Part shown: one piece after another, positions 7,560 through 17,534 of the stretch
Numbering within the stretch: the first letter of the stretch is position 1
Layout: every line of letters starts with the position of its first letter
DNA from: Allobacillus salarius
GTDB taxonomy: Bacteria; Bacillota; Bacilli; Bacillales; Alkalibacillaceae
NCBI RefSeq assembly: GCF_007559425.1
Contig: NZ_VMHE01000022.1
Span: 1 to 35,269, forward strand
Reading direction: 5' to 3'
DNA: 35,269 nt
Notes under the pieces: model-generated
The model's database searches: none
The model's input: the letters and a program-made list of their open reading frames with translations, nothing else
What the model was told of the DNA's origin: nothing
Made by a program: the position numbers and the translations under genes

Positions 7560-10500
7560 TTGTTAACTGAACAATCGATTAAAGCGATGTTTTTAAATAG
7601 AATGTTCCAGCGTGGCAAGCGTTACTATCGCAAAGGAGCGGTGGAGCGTGTCGTATTTGATGAACTTCAAAAGTCTTGGTCAGGCACTGTGATGGGCAGT
7701 GAAATGTATCATGTGTTCATACAAAAGCACGATGATGATACGTTCGAAAAAAATTGTTCCTGCCCCGCTTATGATACATTTGGTGAATGTAAACATATTG
7801 TTGCCGTTATGTTAAAAATCGCCAATCGAGAAGCGGTTGACAAAGGCCAACTGTTCGATGAATTTTTAGAAAAGCGTAAGCAAAATGATATGCCTACCCG
7901 GAAAGTCAACAACGAGTCTAAACCTACCGAAGATTTCTCGGCTAGAATAATCAACCTTTTCATGGACACCAATTCAGCGGATTCAACTTTACATAAAGAA
8001 CCGCTTCAAACGGAATATATTTTAAAAATCGAACATCAATTATTTAAAGGTTTGTTACTTTCTGTCGAGATGAAAACCGGCGTTGATCGTACATATGTCG
8101 TCAAAAACTTGAAGAAATTTTTAGAAAGTGTCGATAAACAATCCGAGCATTTCTTCACTCCGAAATTTTCTTATGATCCAAAGCTACATATGTTCAAAGA
8201 AGAAGATCAACGAGTGATTGAAATTCTTTTGGATATATACCGTAGTGAAGTGTTCTATGAAAACCAATGGCAGACGACAGCCAACCAAAAAGGATTGACG
8301 ATTCCGCCATACTTCGCCAAACAGCTGTTAACTGCCCTTTCGGAAAGAGGATGTACGTTTGAAGATGTGACAGGGAATTTTCAGGAGATTCACTTATTGG
8401 AGGATGCTTTGCCGTTTGATTTTTCTCTTCATGAGAGCAATCAAGGGTATGAGCTCGGTTTTGATGCGATGGACCATTTTCATTATTTCAAGAATTACGA
8501 CATCATTCAGGAAGGTCAATATTTTTATCATTTGAATGCAAACCAACGGGAGATTATGAATAATATTTATGGGTTTATGGTGCGAAACCCGAAGTCGAGC
8601 ATTCCAATTAACGCGCACCAAATGGACGCTTTCGTTTCGAATGTCATTCCGAATTTGAAAAAAATCGGTGACGTTACACTTTCTGAAAATGTTTCTAACG
8701 CAATAATCAATCCCTCTCTCCAAGCAACAATCCATCTAGATCAAGAAGAGGAACGATTAACGGCAAATGTCCGCTATTTGTATGACGACATCGAAATCGA
8801 TCCGATGCAGCCAGATGGTGCTTATAAACAAGATTCTTCAAAGATTTTAGTACGTGAGACTGAAAAAGAACAGCGCGTGATGAACGTAATTGAGGAAGCG
8901 GGATTTAAGTTCAATGGCCAAGAGCTTTATTTGGATGATGAGGAAGATACGTTTACGTTTCTATATTATTTGTTACCTCGGCTAGAAGAAGATGTAGCTA
9001 TTTATTTAACGAATACTGTGAAAAATCTACTTGTAGATGAAATTGAGTCTCCTACTGTTCATGTCGATTTGGATTCAAACGGAGACTTTTTGGAGATTGA
9101 TTTCGACTTGGGAGATATCGACCAAAGTGAAATCAGTCAATTAATTCAATCCGTCGTCGAGAAAAAACGATATTACCGTTTGCCAAATGGCCGCTTCGTA
9201 CCGCTTGATGAGGATTCTTTCGCCCAGATTTCAACGGTTTTTGATGAGATGCGCTTAAATCCAGATGATTTAAAAGATGGTAAAATCCATGTCCCTGCCT
9301 ACCGCGGACTTCAAATGGATGAAGCGATGTCGCAACATTTCAGAAAAAATTATAATCAAGCTTTCCAACAACTGATTGAGGATATCAAAAACCCTGAAAC
9401 TTTTGATGTACCATTGCCAGACGGAATTCACGCTGATTTACGTGAATACCAAATCTTTGGCTTCCAGTGGCTAAAATCATTAAGTCGTTATCGGTTCGGT
9501 GGAATTTTAGCGGATGATATGGGGCTCGGGAAGACGCTTCAGACAATTGCTTATCTTTTATCTGAAAAAGAAAATAATCCTGAGCAGGACCAGCCGGCAC
9601 TCGTCGTTTCACCTGCTTCCCTCGTTTATAACTGGGAGTCAGAGTTCGAAAAATTCGCGCCATCGATGAAGGTTTGTGTGATCCACGGAAGTATCGGTGA
9701 TCGTGAGATGTTATTTAAGTACGCCCATGAGTACGACGTGTTGATCACTTCCTATCCATTGGTACGACAGGATTTAGAGCAATATCGCGAGAGACGATTT
9801 TCGACGCTCATTTTAGATGAAGCACAAGCGATCAAAAACCATTTGACGAAACAAGCGCAAGCGATTCGCGCAATTCGTGCTGGAAGACGCTTTGCGTTAA
9901 GTGGCACACCAATCGAAAATTCACTTGATGAGTTATGGTCATTGTTCGATGTGATCATGCCTGGCTTTTTCCCAAGTAAAAAAGCATTCCGTGAACTTCC
10001 ACAGGAACAAATTTCACGGATGAGTCGTCCTTTCATCCTACGCCGAATCAAACAAGACGTATTGACGGAGCTACCGGATAAAATCGAAACGGTGAATCAT
10101 TCCGAATTGACGAAAGACCAAAAACAGCTTTATCTCGGTTACTTGGAAAAAATTCAAGGAGAAGCTGCAAGCGCCATTTCCAGTGATGGTTTTCAAAAAA
10201 GCCGGATGAAAATATTAGCAGGACTTACGCGATTACGCCAGTTATGCTGCCACCCTTCATTATTTATTGAAGGATATGAAGGCGAATCCGGTAAGTTAAA
10301 TCAGCTTCTCGAGATGGTTGAGACAGCTAGGCAAAACGGTCAACGGATTCTGATCTTCTCTCAATTCTCAAGCATGTTGAAAATCATTCGTGAAGAAATG
10401 AACGCGATGGGCGAAGATGTATTCTATTTAGATGGACAAACACCTTCAAAACACCGCGTCGATATGGTCAATCGATTCAACGACGGAGAAAAAAACATCT

Positions 10501-10799
10501 TCCTAATCTCCCTTAAAGCTGGTGGAACAGGACTGAACTTGACCGGCGCAGACACGGTTATTTTATACGACTTATGGTGGAACCCAGCCGTCGAAGAACA
10601 AGCGACAGGCCGCGCGCATCGTATGGGACAGAAAAAAGTTGTACAAGTGTACAGGTTAATTACGAAAGGCACGATTGAAGAAAAAATCCATGCGCTGCAG
10701 CAACGTAAAAAAGAACTAATTGAAAATGTGATACAACCAGGCGAAACGAACTTCACAAGCTTAAGTGAAAATGAAATTCGTGAGTTGTTGAATGTTTAA
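7560..10799 (+). CDS. SNF2-family helicase-like ATPase with N-terminal SWIM zinc finger
   Basis: A 1079-residue protein. The SWIM finger is at C66-x-C68...C77-x-H79 (CSC...CKH). A long middle region of about 550 residues is typical of bacterial SNF2-associated domains. The SNF2 ATPase core is at the C-terminus: Walker A GILADDMGLGKT (K658), Walker B DEAQ at 753-756, LSGTP near 780, and motif VI QATGRAHRMGQ near 1015-1025. The start is TTG at 7560 with AAAGGGTGA upstream, and a stop codon lies just upstream in frame. Such proteins translocate on double-stranded DNA and are thought to remodel protein-DNA or RNA polymerase complexes, but the role here is not known. It is monocistronic, ending at a UUCG-loop terminator. 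No restriction or defence partners are adjacent. Confidence 0.93.
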   Translation: MLTEQSIKAMFLNRMFQRGKRYYRKGAVERVVFDELQKSWSGTVMGSEMYHVFIQKHDDDTFEKNCSCPAYDTFGECKHIVAVMLKIANREAVDKGQLFDEFLEKRKQNDMPTRKVNNESKPTEDFSARIINLFMDTNSADSTLHKEPLQTEYILKIEHQLFKGLLLSVEMKTGVDRTYVVKNLKKFLESVDKQSEHFFTPKFSYDPKLHMFKEEDQRVIEILLDIYRSEVFYENQWQTTANQKGLTIPPYFAKQLLTALSERGCTFEDVTGNFQEIHLLEDALPFDFSLHESNQGYELGFDAMDHFHYFKNYDIIQEGQYFYHLNANQREIMNNIYGFMVRNPKSSIPINAHQMDAFVSNVIPNLKKIGDVTLSENVSNAIINPSLQATIHLDQEEERLTANVRYLYDDIEIDPMQPDGAYKQDSSKILVRETEKEQRVMNVIEEAGFKFNGQELYLDDEEDTFTFLYYLLPRLEEDVAIYLTNTVKNLLVDEIESPTVHVDLDSNGDFLEIDFDLGDIDQSEISQLIQSVVEKKRYYRLPNGRFVPLDEDSFAQISTVFDEMRLNPDDLKDGKIHVPAYRGLQMDEAMSQHFRKNYNQAFQQLIEDIKNPETFDVPLPDGIHADLREYQIFGFQWLKSLSRYRFGGILADDMGLGKTLQTIAYLLSEKENNPEQDQPALVVSPASLVYNWESEFEKFAPSMKVCVIHGSIGDREMLFKYAHEYDVLITSYPLVRQDLEQYRERRFSTLILDEAQAIKNHLTKQAQAIRAIRAGRRFALSGTPIENSLDELWSLFDVIMPGFFPSKKAFRELPQEQISRMSRPFILRRIKQDVLTELPDKIETVNHSELTKDQKQLYLGYLEKIQGEAASAISSDGFQKSRMKILAGLTRLRQLCCHPSLFIEGYEGESGKLNQLLEMVETARQNGQRILIFSQFSSMLKIIREEMNAMGEDVFYLDGQTPSKHRVDMVNRFNDGEKNIFLISLKAGGTGLNLTGADTVILYDLWWNPAVEEQATGRAHRMGQKKVVQVYRLITKGTIEEKIHALQQRKKELIENVIQPGETNFTSLSENEIRELLNV

Positions 10800-10814
10800 T
10801 TTAAATAATTAAGT

Positions 10815-10842
10815 AAGCACTGACTTCGGTCGGTGCTTTTTT
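10815..10842 (+). terminator. Terminator after the SNF2 gene
   Basis: A 10-bp stem AAGCACTGAC/GTCGGTGCTT (one G-U) closed by a TTCG tetraloop and followed by six T. The 21-bp array begins 22 bp beyond it. Confidence 0.92.
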
Positions 10843-10863
10843 ATGCTAAAACGCTAAGCATAC

Positions 10864-11008
10864 GGATTAACACAGAAGGTGAGCGAATGAACACTGAAGC
10901 GATGCGGATTGACACTGAAGGTGGGCGAATTAACGCTGAAGCGACGCAGATTAACACTGAAGCCGTGCGAAATAACACTGAAGCATTGCGAATCAACACT
11001 GAACGTCT
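10864..11008 (+). repeat. 21-bp tandem array, locus 1 (about 7 copies)
   Basis: Units begin at 10864, 10885, 10906, 10927, 10948, 10969 and 10990, exactly 21 bp apart, each with a core like ATTAACACTGAAG followed by a variable GxxGC. One frame is open throughout and would read as heptapeptides of the form RINTEAx. It has no start codon or ribosome-binding site in front, and openness follows automatically from a period divisible by three. The array runs directly into the truncated dimethylargininase-like gene. The same unit occurs in the opposite orientation at 29023-29306. Confidence 0.95.
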
Positions 11009-11650
11009 ATGATTGAACTTTCTCCAAAGCCTCGATTAAATGAACATGTCTTCACACGTGACACTGCTTTTGTCATTGATGATGAATTATTCGTAGCTTC
11101 CATGGGCGAAGAAGTTCGCCAAGATGAAACAAAACAACTGAAAAATTGGTTACATGAACAATCGGTTTCTTTTCAAGATGGTTTAGCAGGTTCAATAGAA
11201 GGCGGAGATGTCATCATTGATCATGAAACGATTTGGGTTGGCTTAAGTGGACGAACAACATTCGATGTCGCGATTGATTTGCAGCGACGAATGTCGAATT
11301 ACAACGTACGACCACTACAGTTACAAGATGATATCCTTCATCTCGATTGTGTGTTTAATATCATCAGCGAAAATACGGCTCTCATTTACCGTGATGCGTT
11401 TAAAAAAATCGATTTACGAAAACTTCAATCCAATTATCATTTGATTTCGGTTACTGAGGAAGAGCAATTTCAAATGGGACCAAACGTCCTATCAATCGGT
11501 GATGGAAAGATCATTAGCCTTCCTCAAAATGAACGGTTAAATAACGAATTGGAAGCCAACGGTTATGATTTCATCCCTGTCGACTTATCGGAAATTATAA
11601 AGTCCGGTGGCTCATTCAGATGTTGTACACTACCTTTGCTGCGAGGCTAA
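11009..11650 (+). pseudogene. N-terminally truncated dimethylargininase/amidinotransferase-like gene (YkgA type)
   Basis: A 213-residue reading frame matching the C-terminal three quarters of the DDAH-like family (normally about 255-290 residues). Preserved are FTRD (15-18), the substrate segment EGGD (64-67), the catalytic His H111 in HLDCVFN and the catalytic Cys C205 in GGSFRCCT. The first 60-70 residues, forming part of the propeller fold and active-site wall, are absent. Immediately upstream is the 21-bp array, with an in-frame stop (10 bp before the ATG) and no ribosome-binding site. The remaining sequence has no frameshift or stop, so the loss looks recent. A functional short form cannot be excluded, but translation signals are missing. 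It is closed by a good terminator. Confidence 0.8.
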
Positions 11651-11667
11651 ATGATCCAAATAGATAA

Positions 11668-11704
11668 CCGAGCGATTTTCCATTCAAATCGTTCGGATTT
11701 TTTT
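11668..11704 (+). terminator. Terminator after the truncated DDAH-like gene
   Basis: An 11-bp stem CCGAGCGATTT/AAATCGTTCGG (one G-U), loop about 7 nt, followed by A and seven T on the plus strand. Confidence 0.88.
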
Positions 11705-11718
11705 ATGTATTTAACAAT

Positions 11719-11754
11719 AAAAAACCTTGTACTACCAACTTGGGTAGAACAAGG
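11719..11754 (-). terminator. Terminator after yutD
   Basis: On the minus strand CCTTGT-T-CTACC pairs with GGTAG-T-ACAAGG (one mismatch inside), then six T. It lies 5 bp past the yutD stop, back to back with the plus-strand terminator at 11668. Confidence 0.88.
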
Positions 11755-11759
11755 CTTCA

Positions 11760-12029
11760 TTAGTCAATCCGTTTCAAAACGAAATAAGGACAACCAAAGT
11801 TACAATATTCATAAATATAATCTTCTAACGTAGATATTTTCGTATCAAAGGTCGCTTTTTGATTTTGATCATCATAAAAACCTTTCAGACGAAGCTGACC
11901 ATAACCCCAGTCTCCGACAAGGAAATCATATTTCGCCAGCAAATCTACATATTTTTCTTCAATTGCTTCTTCATTGAAAGCTTCCCTGTAATCGTATATT
12001 AATTCATAATTCGTTCCTTGAAGTTCCAT
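11760..12029 (-). CDS. yutD: YutD-family protein (DUF1027)
   Basis: An 89-residue protein recognised by the family core YDFLVGDWGYGQLRLKGF and an N-terminal YELIYDYREAFNEE helix. The C-terminus contains a YCNFGCPYFVL segment with two cysteines. Function is unknown; it is a small soluble protein conserved in Bacillales. A GTG three codons upstream lies inside the GAGGTGAT ribosome-binding site, so the ATG at 12029 is the start. It is slightly shorter than the B. subtilis member (about 100 residues). It stands alone, divergent from lytH, in keeping with the yut-yun gene order. Confidence 0.87.
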   Translation of the reverse strand: MELQGTNYELIYDYREAFNEEAIEEKYVDLLAKYDFLVGDWGYGQLRLKGFYDDQNQKATFDTKISTLEDYIYEYCNFGCPYFVLKRID

Positions 12030-12152
12030 GGAGATCACCTCGCTATCAATAGTGTACCATAATTTCCTTATCCATTCTCTACATGAAATAAATTAAGCTG
12101 CTTACACTAAGCATTAGCTAAATATCCGATTAGAGAAAGGATCTCGATCTGT

Positions 12153-13106
12153 ATGCGAAAATTTCTATGCCTACTTATTATTTTGCTATCTATACCCATG
12201 ACAGTGCAAGCCGAAGAGGAAGACAATGAATATCTTGAACGAATGGGACTATATCGAAAGACCGCTGCCGTGACAGACTTGCCTTGGTATTCACTTGCTG
12301 CGATGGACCAATATGAACGGAATATTAATGAAGATATCGAAGGAAGAATTACAGGGATTATCATCAAGCCTGAGACATGGTTTGGATTACTTCACTTTGA
12401 CAATGAACGAAAACATTCTGAAGAAGCCATTCAGCTTTTTGGCGGAAAAGGCATGGATGGAAATGGTGATGGAATTGCTGATATCCAAGATGATGAAGAT
12501 GTTTTGTTTACGTATGCTTCCATCATTCAGCAGTTAACTGAGAAAGAAGGTACAATACAAAAAGCTTTGGAAGTTTATTATGATCGAGAAAAAGCTGCCG
12601 ATTTAATTGCTTTAATGGAAAAAATCTTTCACAAGTTCCAAACACTTGATTTAAGTGAGCGCTCTTTTATCGTTTCGAAAAATTTTAATTATAGTTACAG
12701 AAATACGTGGGGAGATTCGCGTGGTTATGGGGGTAGACGAATTCATGAAGGAACTGATATTTTTGCCAGTTACGGAACACCCGTCAAATCTGCTTCTTAC
12801 GGAATTGTTGAAATTAAAGGATGGAACAAGTACGGCGGGTGGCGAATCGGAATTCGTGATGCGTATAACATCTACCATTACTACGCTCATTTAAACAGTT
12901 TTGAAGAAGGAATCGAAGAGGGCACACTCGTTGAACCGGGACAAGTTATCGGATATGTCGGTTCAACAGGATATGGACCTGAAGGAACACAAGGAAAATT
13001 TCCGCCTCACTTACATTATGGAATTTACAAAGATAACGGTAAATATGAATGGGCTTATGACCCTTATCCATCATTAAGACGTTGGGAACGAAATACCAAC
13101 GGATAA
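12153..13106 (+). CDS. lytH: M23 metallopeptidase, LytH-type sporulation L-Ala-D-Glu peptidase
   Basis: A 317-residue exported zinc peptidase. The signal peptide is 1-20 (MRKF, then LCLLIILLSIPM, predicted cleavage after VQA20). The C-terminal M23 domain carries the ligands H198 and D202 (HEGTDIF) and H288, with H246 and H286 as the other active-site histidines (YYAHLNS and PPHLHYG). LytH of B. subtilis (YunA) trims stem peptides to single L-Ala in spore cortex peptidoglycan, and the genomic position and length agree with that assignment. An unusual DGNGDGIADIQDD stretch (102-114) resembles an EF-hand/dockerin calcium loop. AAAGG lies about 12 bases before the ATG. A sporulation promoter could not be read with confidence. 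Confidence 0.87.
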   Translation: MRKFLCLLIILLSIPMTVQAEEEDNEYLERMGLYRKTAAVTDLPWYSLAAMDQYERNINEDIEGRITGIIIKPETWFGLLHFDNERKHSEEAIQLFGGKGMDGNGDGIADIQDDEDVLFTYASIIQQLTEKEGTIQKALEVYYDREKAADLIALMEKIFHKFQTLDLSERSFIVSKNFNYSYRNTWGDSRGYGGRRIHEGTDIFASYGTPVKSASYGIVEIKGWNKYGGWRIGIRDAYNIYHYYAHLNSFEEGIEEGTLVEPGQVIGYVGSTGYGPEGTQGKFPPHLHYGIYKDNGKYEWAYDPYPSLRRWERNTNG

Positions 13107-13175
13107 CTTGTATCACCCAATTGAAATATTTCTCCTTTAGTGAAAAAATAGAGATAGTGAACTATTGGAGATGAA

Positions 13176-14240
13176 ATGATGAAACGAATTGCAGGCAGTC
13201 GTGTATTGAAAACAGGAATCGCTATATTTATTACTGCATGGATTTGTGAATGGATCGGTTGGCCACCGGTATTCGCGGTCATTACAGCAATCGTTACGGT
13301 TGAACCGACCGTAGCCCAATCGATTAAAAAAGGAATCGTCCGTTTTCCAGCTTCTGCAATTGGCTCATTTTATGCTGTATTATTCATCACATTATTCGGA
13401 CATTCCGCATTGACCTATGCCTGTGCAGCTGTGTTTACTATTGTGACGACATACCGATTCAAACTATTTGACGGTCTGCTCGTTGCGACGTTAACTTCTG
13501 TTGCAATGATTGAAGTCGTACACGACAATTTTATGGCTTCATTTTTTATCCGTCTCGGTACGACCACAATCGGCTTGGCTGTTTCAACATTGGTAAATAT
13601 GTTCTTGATGCCACCCAATTATCAATCATCGATTACGTACAAACTGAAAAAACTCGCTCAAGATACAGGTGATACGATTCAATGCATTTTTTCTGCGGCT
13701 CTAAGTGATCAAAAACAAGACCCGAACATGCTTGAAACACTCGAGTCTTTAGAAGAAAGAGTTTTTAAAATTGAAGTGCTCATTAATTATCAGCGAGACG
13801 AAGCAAAATATCACCCGCTTACTGCAGCTGAAAACAATGAACTGAAAGCAGTGAACAAAAAGCTCACACAATTGAAGTTGATTAATTACCATATTGAGAA
13901 TGTGTATTATATGACGTCAAAAACATTGGACTTAACTGAACAAGAGAAAGACATGTTATTTATTCATGTTGAGAATATCTCCCACTCGCTACAAGTTGCA
14001 GAAGATTTTAGTCTTGAAGAGCACCGAGAACAGCTGAAAAAGCTCGTTGATTTGTTTTGGCGAAATCAAAGTGAAATTATTGAAGAGAAACCGAGGTCTA
14101 CAGCATTTCCATCGCACTTTATTCTACTTTACGAACTGTTATCGATTTATCAATTAGTCGAAACTTACTTTACGATTAAGCCCGAAGACTTTCAGAAAAA
14201 AGAAAAGCCTAAATTGAAACAAGCGATGAAAAGGAAATAA
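13176..14240 (+). CDS. Aromatic acid exporter (ArAE/FUSC)-family membrane protein
   Basis: A 354-residue protein. Residues 1-150 hold about five or six hydrophobic segments separated by short loops (GIAIFITAWICEWIG; PPVFAVITAIVTVEP; SFYAVLFITLFG; ALTYACAAVFTIVTTY; and others). This is the DUF939/ArAE N-terminal domain with the family signature VTVEPTVAQSIKKG. The remaining 200 residues are a soluble, charged helical domain. Such proteins are proposed to export aromatic carboxylic acids across the cytoplasmic membrane, and the substrate of this one is unknown. GGAG precedes two adjacent Met codons (13176 and 13179), either of which could be used. It lies 69 bp downstream of lytH, and co-transcription is possible. 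Confidence 0.85.
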   Translation: MMKRIAGSRVLKTGIAIFITAWICEWIGWPPVFAVITAIVTVEPTVAQSIKKGIVRFPASAIGSFYAVLFITLFGHSALTYACAAVFTIVTTYRFKLFDGLLVATLTSVAMIEVVHDNFMASFFIRLGTTTIGLAVSTLVNMFLMPPNYQSSITYKLKKLAQDTGDTIQCIFSAALSDQKQDPNMLETLESLEERVFKIEVLINYQRDEAKYHPLTAAENNELKAVNKKLTQLKLINYHIENVYYMTSKTLDLTEQEKDMLFIHVENISHSLQVAEDFSLEEHREQLKKLVDLFWRNQSEIIEEKPRSTAFPSHFILLYELLSIYQLVETYFTIKPEDFQKKEKPKLKQAMKRK

Positions 14241-14267
14241 GGAGAGAACGATTAGATTAGTGGCGGT

Positions 14268-14579
14268 TTATTCAACGGTAGTGAGCTAAAACTGTGCGCT
14301 CCCCTCAATTAGAGGAGTTCTATTCGACGGTAGCGAAGAAAAATTATGCTCTACCCTCGATTAGAAGACCTCTATTCTACGGTAGCGAGGGAAAGTTGTA
14401 CCCTACCCTCGATTAGAAGCCTCCTATTCTACGGTAGCGAGGAAAAATTATGCCCTACCCTCGATTAGAAGCCTCCTATTCTACGGTAGTGAGGAAAAAT
14501 TATGCCCTACCCTCGATTAGAAGCCTCCTATTCTACGGTAGTGAGGAAAAATTGGGCACTACCCTCGATTAGAAGGGAG
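14268..14579. repeat. 52-bp tandem array, locus 2 (6 copies)
   Basis: Units begin at 14268, 14320, 14372, 14424, 14476 and 14528, exactly 52 bp apart, with a core like CTATTCTACGGTAGCGAGG followed by an A-rich stretch and CCCTCGATTAGAAG. The first copies are more diverged, and the last three are nearly identical. The array fills the space between the convergent ArAE gene and the aceA terminator. Its sequence aligns, with small indels, to the reverse complement of the array at position 1, which has the same period. Confidence 0.95.
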
Positions 14580-14584
14580 AACTC

Positions 14585-14613
14585 AAAAACCGCCCCATCT
14601 CGGAGCGGTTTTT
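14585..14613. terminator. Bidirectional terminator between the ArAE gene and aceA
   Basis: A 12-bp stem with one mismatch (AAAAACCGC...GCGGTTTTT) gives T runs on both strands. On the minus strand it follows the aceA stop by about 10 bp. For the plus strand it closes the interval containing the 52-bp array. Confidence 0.88.
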
Positions 14614-14623
14614 GATTTACCTA

Positions 14624-15898
14624 TTAATTTTTAAATTGCTCTGCTTCTGTCGATCCTGCAAGTGCTGTCGTTGATGAAGTTCCACCTGAAATCACTTGGG
14701 AAACTTCGTCGAAATAGCCTGTTCCTACTTCACGTTGGTGACGTGTTGCGGAGTAGCCGAACTCTTCGCTGGCAAATTCAGCCTGCTGCAATTCAGAATA
14801 AGCTTTCATTCCTTCGTCTTTATACTTACGAGCCAATTCAAACATGCTATGGTTTAACGCATGGAAACCAGCTAATGTGACGAATTGGAATTTGTAACCC
14901 ATTTTCCCGAGTTCTTTTTGGAAATTTGCGATCTCTTCATCTGATAATTTTTTCTTCCAATTAAATGAAGGTGAACAGTTGTAAGCCAATAATTTATTTG
15001 GATATTTCTCATGAATAGCATCTGCGAAACGTTGTGCTTCCTCAAGATTTGGTTCAGACGTTTCGCACCAAATTAGATCGGCGTACGGTGCATAAGCCAA
15101 CCCACGGGCAATCGCTTGATCCAAGCCAGATTTCGTGCGGTAAAAGCCTTCAACTGTGCGCTCACCTGTTAAGAACTCAGCATCGTACGGATCGACGTCA
15201 CTTGTAATTAAGTCTGCTGCATTCGCATCCGTTCGTGCAATGATGATCGTTGGGGTTCCTAACACATCTGCTGCCAAACGAGCAGAAACTAAATTTTTCA
15301 CCGCTTGTTGTGTCGGTAATAAAACTTTTCCACCTAAATGACCACATTTTTTTTCAGAAGAAAGTTGGTCTTCAAAGTGAACGGCAGATGCTCCTGCTTC
15401 AATCATCGCTTTCGTCAATTCGAACACATTTAATTGACCACCGAAGCCTGCTTCTGCATCGGCTACAATTGGCGCAAACCAATCAATAGAGTCGTCGCCT
15501 TCTGAATAATGAATTTGGTCCGCCCGTTGCAATGCTTGGTTAATTCGCTTCACGACATTCGGTACACTATTGACCGGATATAAACTTTGATCCGGATACA
15601 TTTGACCGGCCATATTGGCATCTGCTGCTACTTGCCAACCACTTAAATAAATAGCTTTCAATCCTGCTTTCACTTGCTGAACCGCTTGGTTACCTGTTAA
15701 CGCCCCAAGTGCATTCACGTAGTCTTCTTCATTGATTAACTTCCAAAGTTTTTCAGATCCTCTTTTCGCTAACGTTTGCTCAATTTGTAAACTACCTTTT
15801 AAACGGTCGACTTCTTCAGCCGAGTATGGCCGATCAACCCCTACCCAGCGGATATTTTCTGCCCAATCTTTTTTCATCTGTTCTACTCTGTTATTCAT
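14624..15898 (-). CDS. aceA: Isocitrate lyase
   Basis: A 424-residue enzyme that cleaves isocitrate to succinate and glyoxylate, the first step of the glyoxylate bypass needed for growth on acetate or fatty acids. The family signature KKCGHLGGK is present with the catalytic Cys C185. Other conserved segments are [10 protein letters not shown] (86-95), [12 protein letters not shown] and [11 protein letters not shown]. The length is normal. The ATG at 15898 is preceded by AGGAAGGGG located at the 3' end of aceB. Only 3 bp separate the two genes, so expression is coupled with malate synthase. A strong terminator follows. Confidence 0.97.
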   Translation of the reverse strand: MNNRVEQMKKDWAENIRWVGVDRPYSAEEVDRLKGSLQIEQTLAKRGSEKLWKLINEEDYVNALGALTGNQAVQQVKAGLKAIYLSGWQVAADANMAGQMYPDQSLYPVNSVPNVVKRINQALQRADQIHYSEGDDSIDWFAPIVADAEAGFGGQLNVFELTKAMIEAGASAVHFEDQLSSEKKCGHLGGKVLLPTQQAVKNLVSARLAADVLGTPTIIIARTDANAADLITSDVDPYDAEFLTGERTVEGFYRTKSGLDQAIARGLAYAPYADLIWCETSEPNLEEAQRFADAIHEKYPNKLLAYNCSPSFNWKKKLSDEEIANFQKELGKMGYKFQFVTLAGFHALNHSMFELARKYKDEGMKAYSELQQAEFASEEFGYSATRHQREVGTGYFDEVSQVISGGTSSTTALAGSTEAEQFKN

Positions 15899-15901
15899 CT
15901 A

Positions 15902-17461
15902 TTATTCCCCTTCCTGTAATACGTGATAAGCTGGTAATGTTAAAAATGATTCGAACGTTTCTTGTTGAATAAGTTCTAAGAAAAGTTTGGTCGCGTCTGG
16001 ATGGTTTTCCTTTATTTCTTCATCCAATAAGTCATTCACCAATTCAATAGTCACTTTTTCTCCCGTTTCAAGCTTACCTTCAGGATGCTTGATCCATTGC
16101 CAAACTTGAGCACGTGAAATTTCCGCTGTTGCAGCATCTTCCATTAAATTATTTAATGGAACCGCACCGCGACCCGCCAACCATGCGGAGATATACTGAA
16201 TCCCGATTTCAATATTCGTACGAAGACCCTCTTCTGTAATCGGTCCTTCTGGAACTTCAAGTAATTGTTCTTCTGTCACATTCAACTCATCCAACTGACG
16301 ATCAATTTGATTTTTGGTCGGCATGTGTTCATCGAAAACTTCTTTCACGAGTTCAACCATCGCCGGATGAGCAACCCAAGTACCGTCATGACCATCTTTT
16401 ACTTCACGTAACTTATCATTCCGAACTTTATCATAGGCCTCTTTGTTTTTGGCTTCGTCATTTTTGACCGGTATTTGCGCTGCCATTCCACCGATAGCCG
16501 GCGCGTTTCGTTTGTGACAAGTTTGGATTGTCAATAATGAATACGCTCTCATAAAAGGGACTTCCATTGTCACTAGTTTGCGATCGGGAAATAGGACGTG
16601 TTCGTGGTTTTGAAACTTTTTGATATAGCTAAAAATATAATCCCAACGTCCACAGTTTAACCCGGCTGAATGCTCCTTCAATTCATATAAGATTTCATCC
16701 ATTTCAAACGCTGCTGAAATTGTTTCAATGAGTACTGTCGCTTTAATTGTTCCTTGAGGTAAGCCAAGCTCTTTTTGTGCGAAAACAAAAACTTCATTCC
16801 ACAACCTTGCTTCTTGGTGGTTTTCCAGTTTAGGCAAATAAAAATATGGGCCTGAACTTTGTTCAACCAATTTCTTTGCATTGTGGTAAAAATACAAACC
16901 GAAATCAACAAGACTCCCTGACATCGCTTCATTTTCTACTGTTAGATGACTCTCTTCTAGATGCCAACCACGCGGGCGAACCATAAGAACTGCCGGATTT
17001 TCATTCAATTGATAAGACTTTCCGTTATCAGCCGTAAAATCAATCTCTCGTCGAACAGCATCCTTGAGATTTTTTTGTCCGTTTATCATGTTACTCCATG
17101 TTGGACTGGAAGAATCTTCGAAATCCGCCATGAATGTTTTGGCACCTGAATTCAGTGCGTTAATAATCATTTTTCGGTCAACTGGTCCTGTAATTTCTAC
17201 TCGGCGATCTAAGAGATCTACTGGTAAATCAGCAATCGTCCAATCACTTTCACGAATATTTTTTGTTTCCTCCAAAAAGTGTAACGTCGCTCCTTGATTT
17301 AAATCCTCTTGCGCCTTTACACGCTGTTCCAAAAGCGATTTTCGTTTTCCATTAAAATTTCTGTGTAGCTTGTGAAGAAAATCAACTGCACCTTCTGTTA
17401 GAATCTCTTTCTCCACTTGTTTCACTTGCTCATATGATTTCGATAAATCAGTCGTAGACAT
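15902..17461 (-). CDS. aceB: Malate synthase A
   Basis: A 519-residue enzyme that condenses glyoxylate with acetyl-CoA to malate, the second step of the glyoxylate bypass. The malate synthase signature is visible as [16 protein letters not shown] in the middle of the protein, with conserved VLIETI before it and ERMD-like acidic positions elsewhere. The frame is open from a GTG three codons upstream, but the ATG at 17461 has AGGGG at 8-nt spacing and is preferred. It is the first gene of the aceB-aceA pair. The upstream 70 bp is A/T rich and should contain the promoter, but no convincing -35/-10 pair or catabolite-control site was found. Confidence 0.96.
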   Translation of the reverse strand: MSTTDLSKSYEQVKQVEKEILTEGAVDFLHKLHRNFNGKRKSLLEQRVKAQEDLNQGATLHFLEETKNIRESDWTIADLPVDLLDRRVEITGPVDRKMIINALNSGAKTFMADFEDSSSPTWSNMINGQKNLKDAVRREIDFTADNGKSYQLNENPAVLMVRPRGWHLEESHLTVENEAMSGSLVDFGLYFYHNAKKLVEQSSGPYFYLPKLENHQEARLWNEVFVFAQKELGLPQGTIKATVLIETISAAFEMDEILYELKEHSAGLNCGRWDYIFSYIKKFQNHEHVLFPDRKLVTMEVPFMRAYSLLTIQTCHKRNAPAIGGMAAQIPVKNDEAKNKEAYDKVRNDKLREVKDGHDGTWVAHPAMVELVKEVFDEHMPTKNQIDRQLDELNVTEEQLLEVPEGPITEEGLRTNIEIGIQYISAWLAGRGAVPLNNLMEDAATAEISRAQVWQWIKHPEGKLETGEKVTIELVNDLLDEEIKENHPDATKLFLELIQQETFESFLTLPAYHVLQEGE

Positions 17462-17534
17462 CCTTTGCACCCCTATTGTTATACTACATAATTATTTTAT
17501 TTATTTTGTACTAACACAGTGTGAGCAAAAAAAA

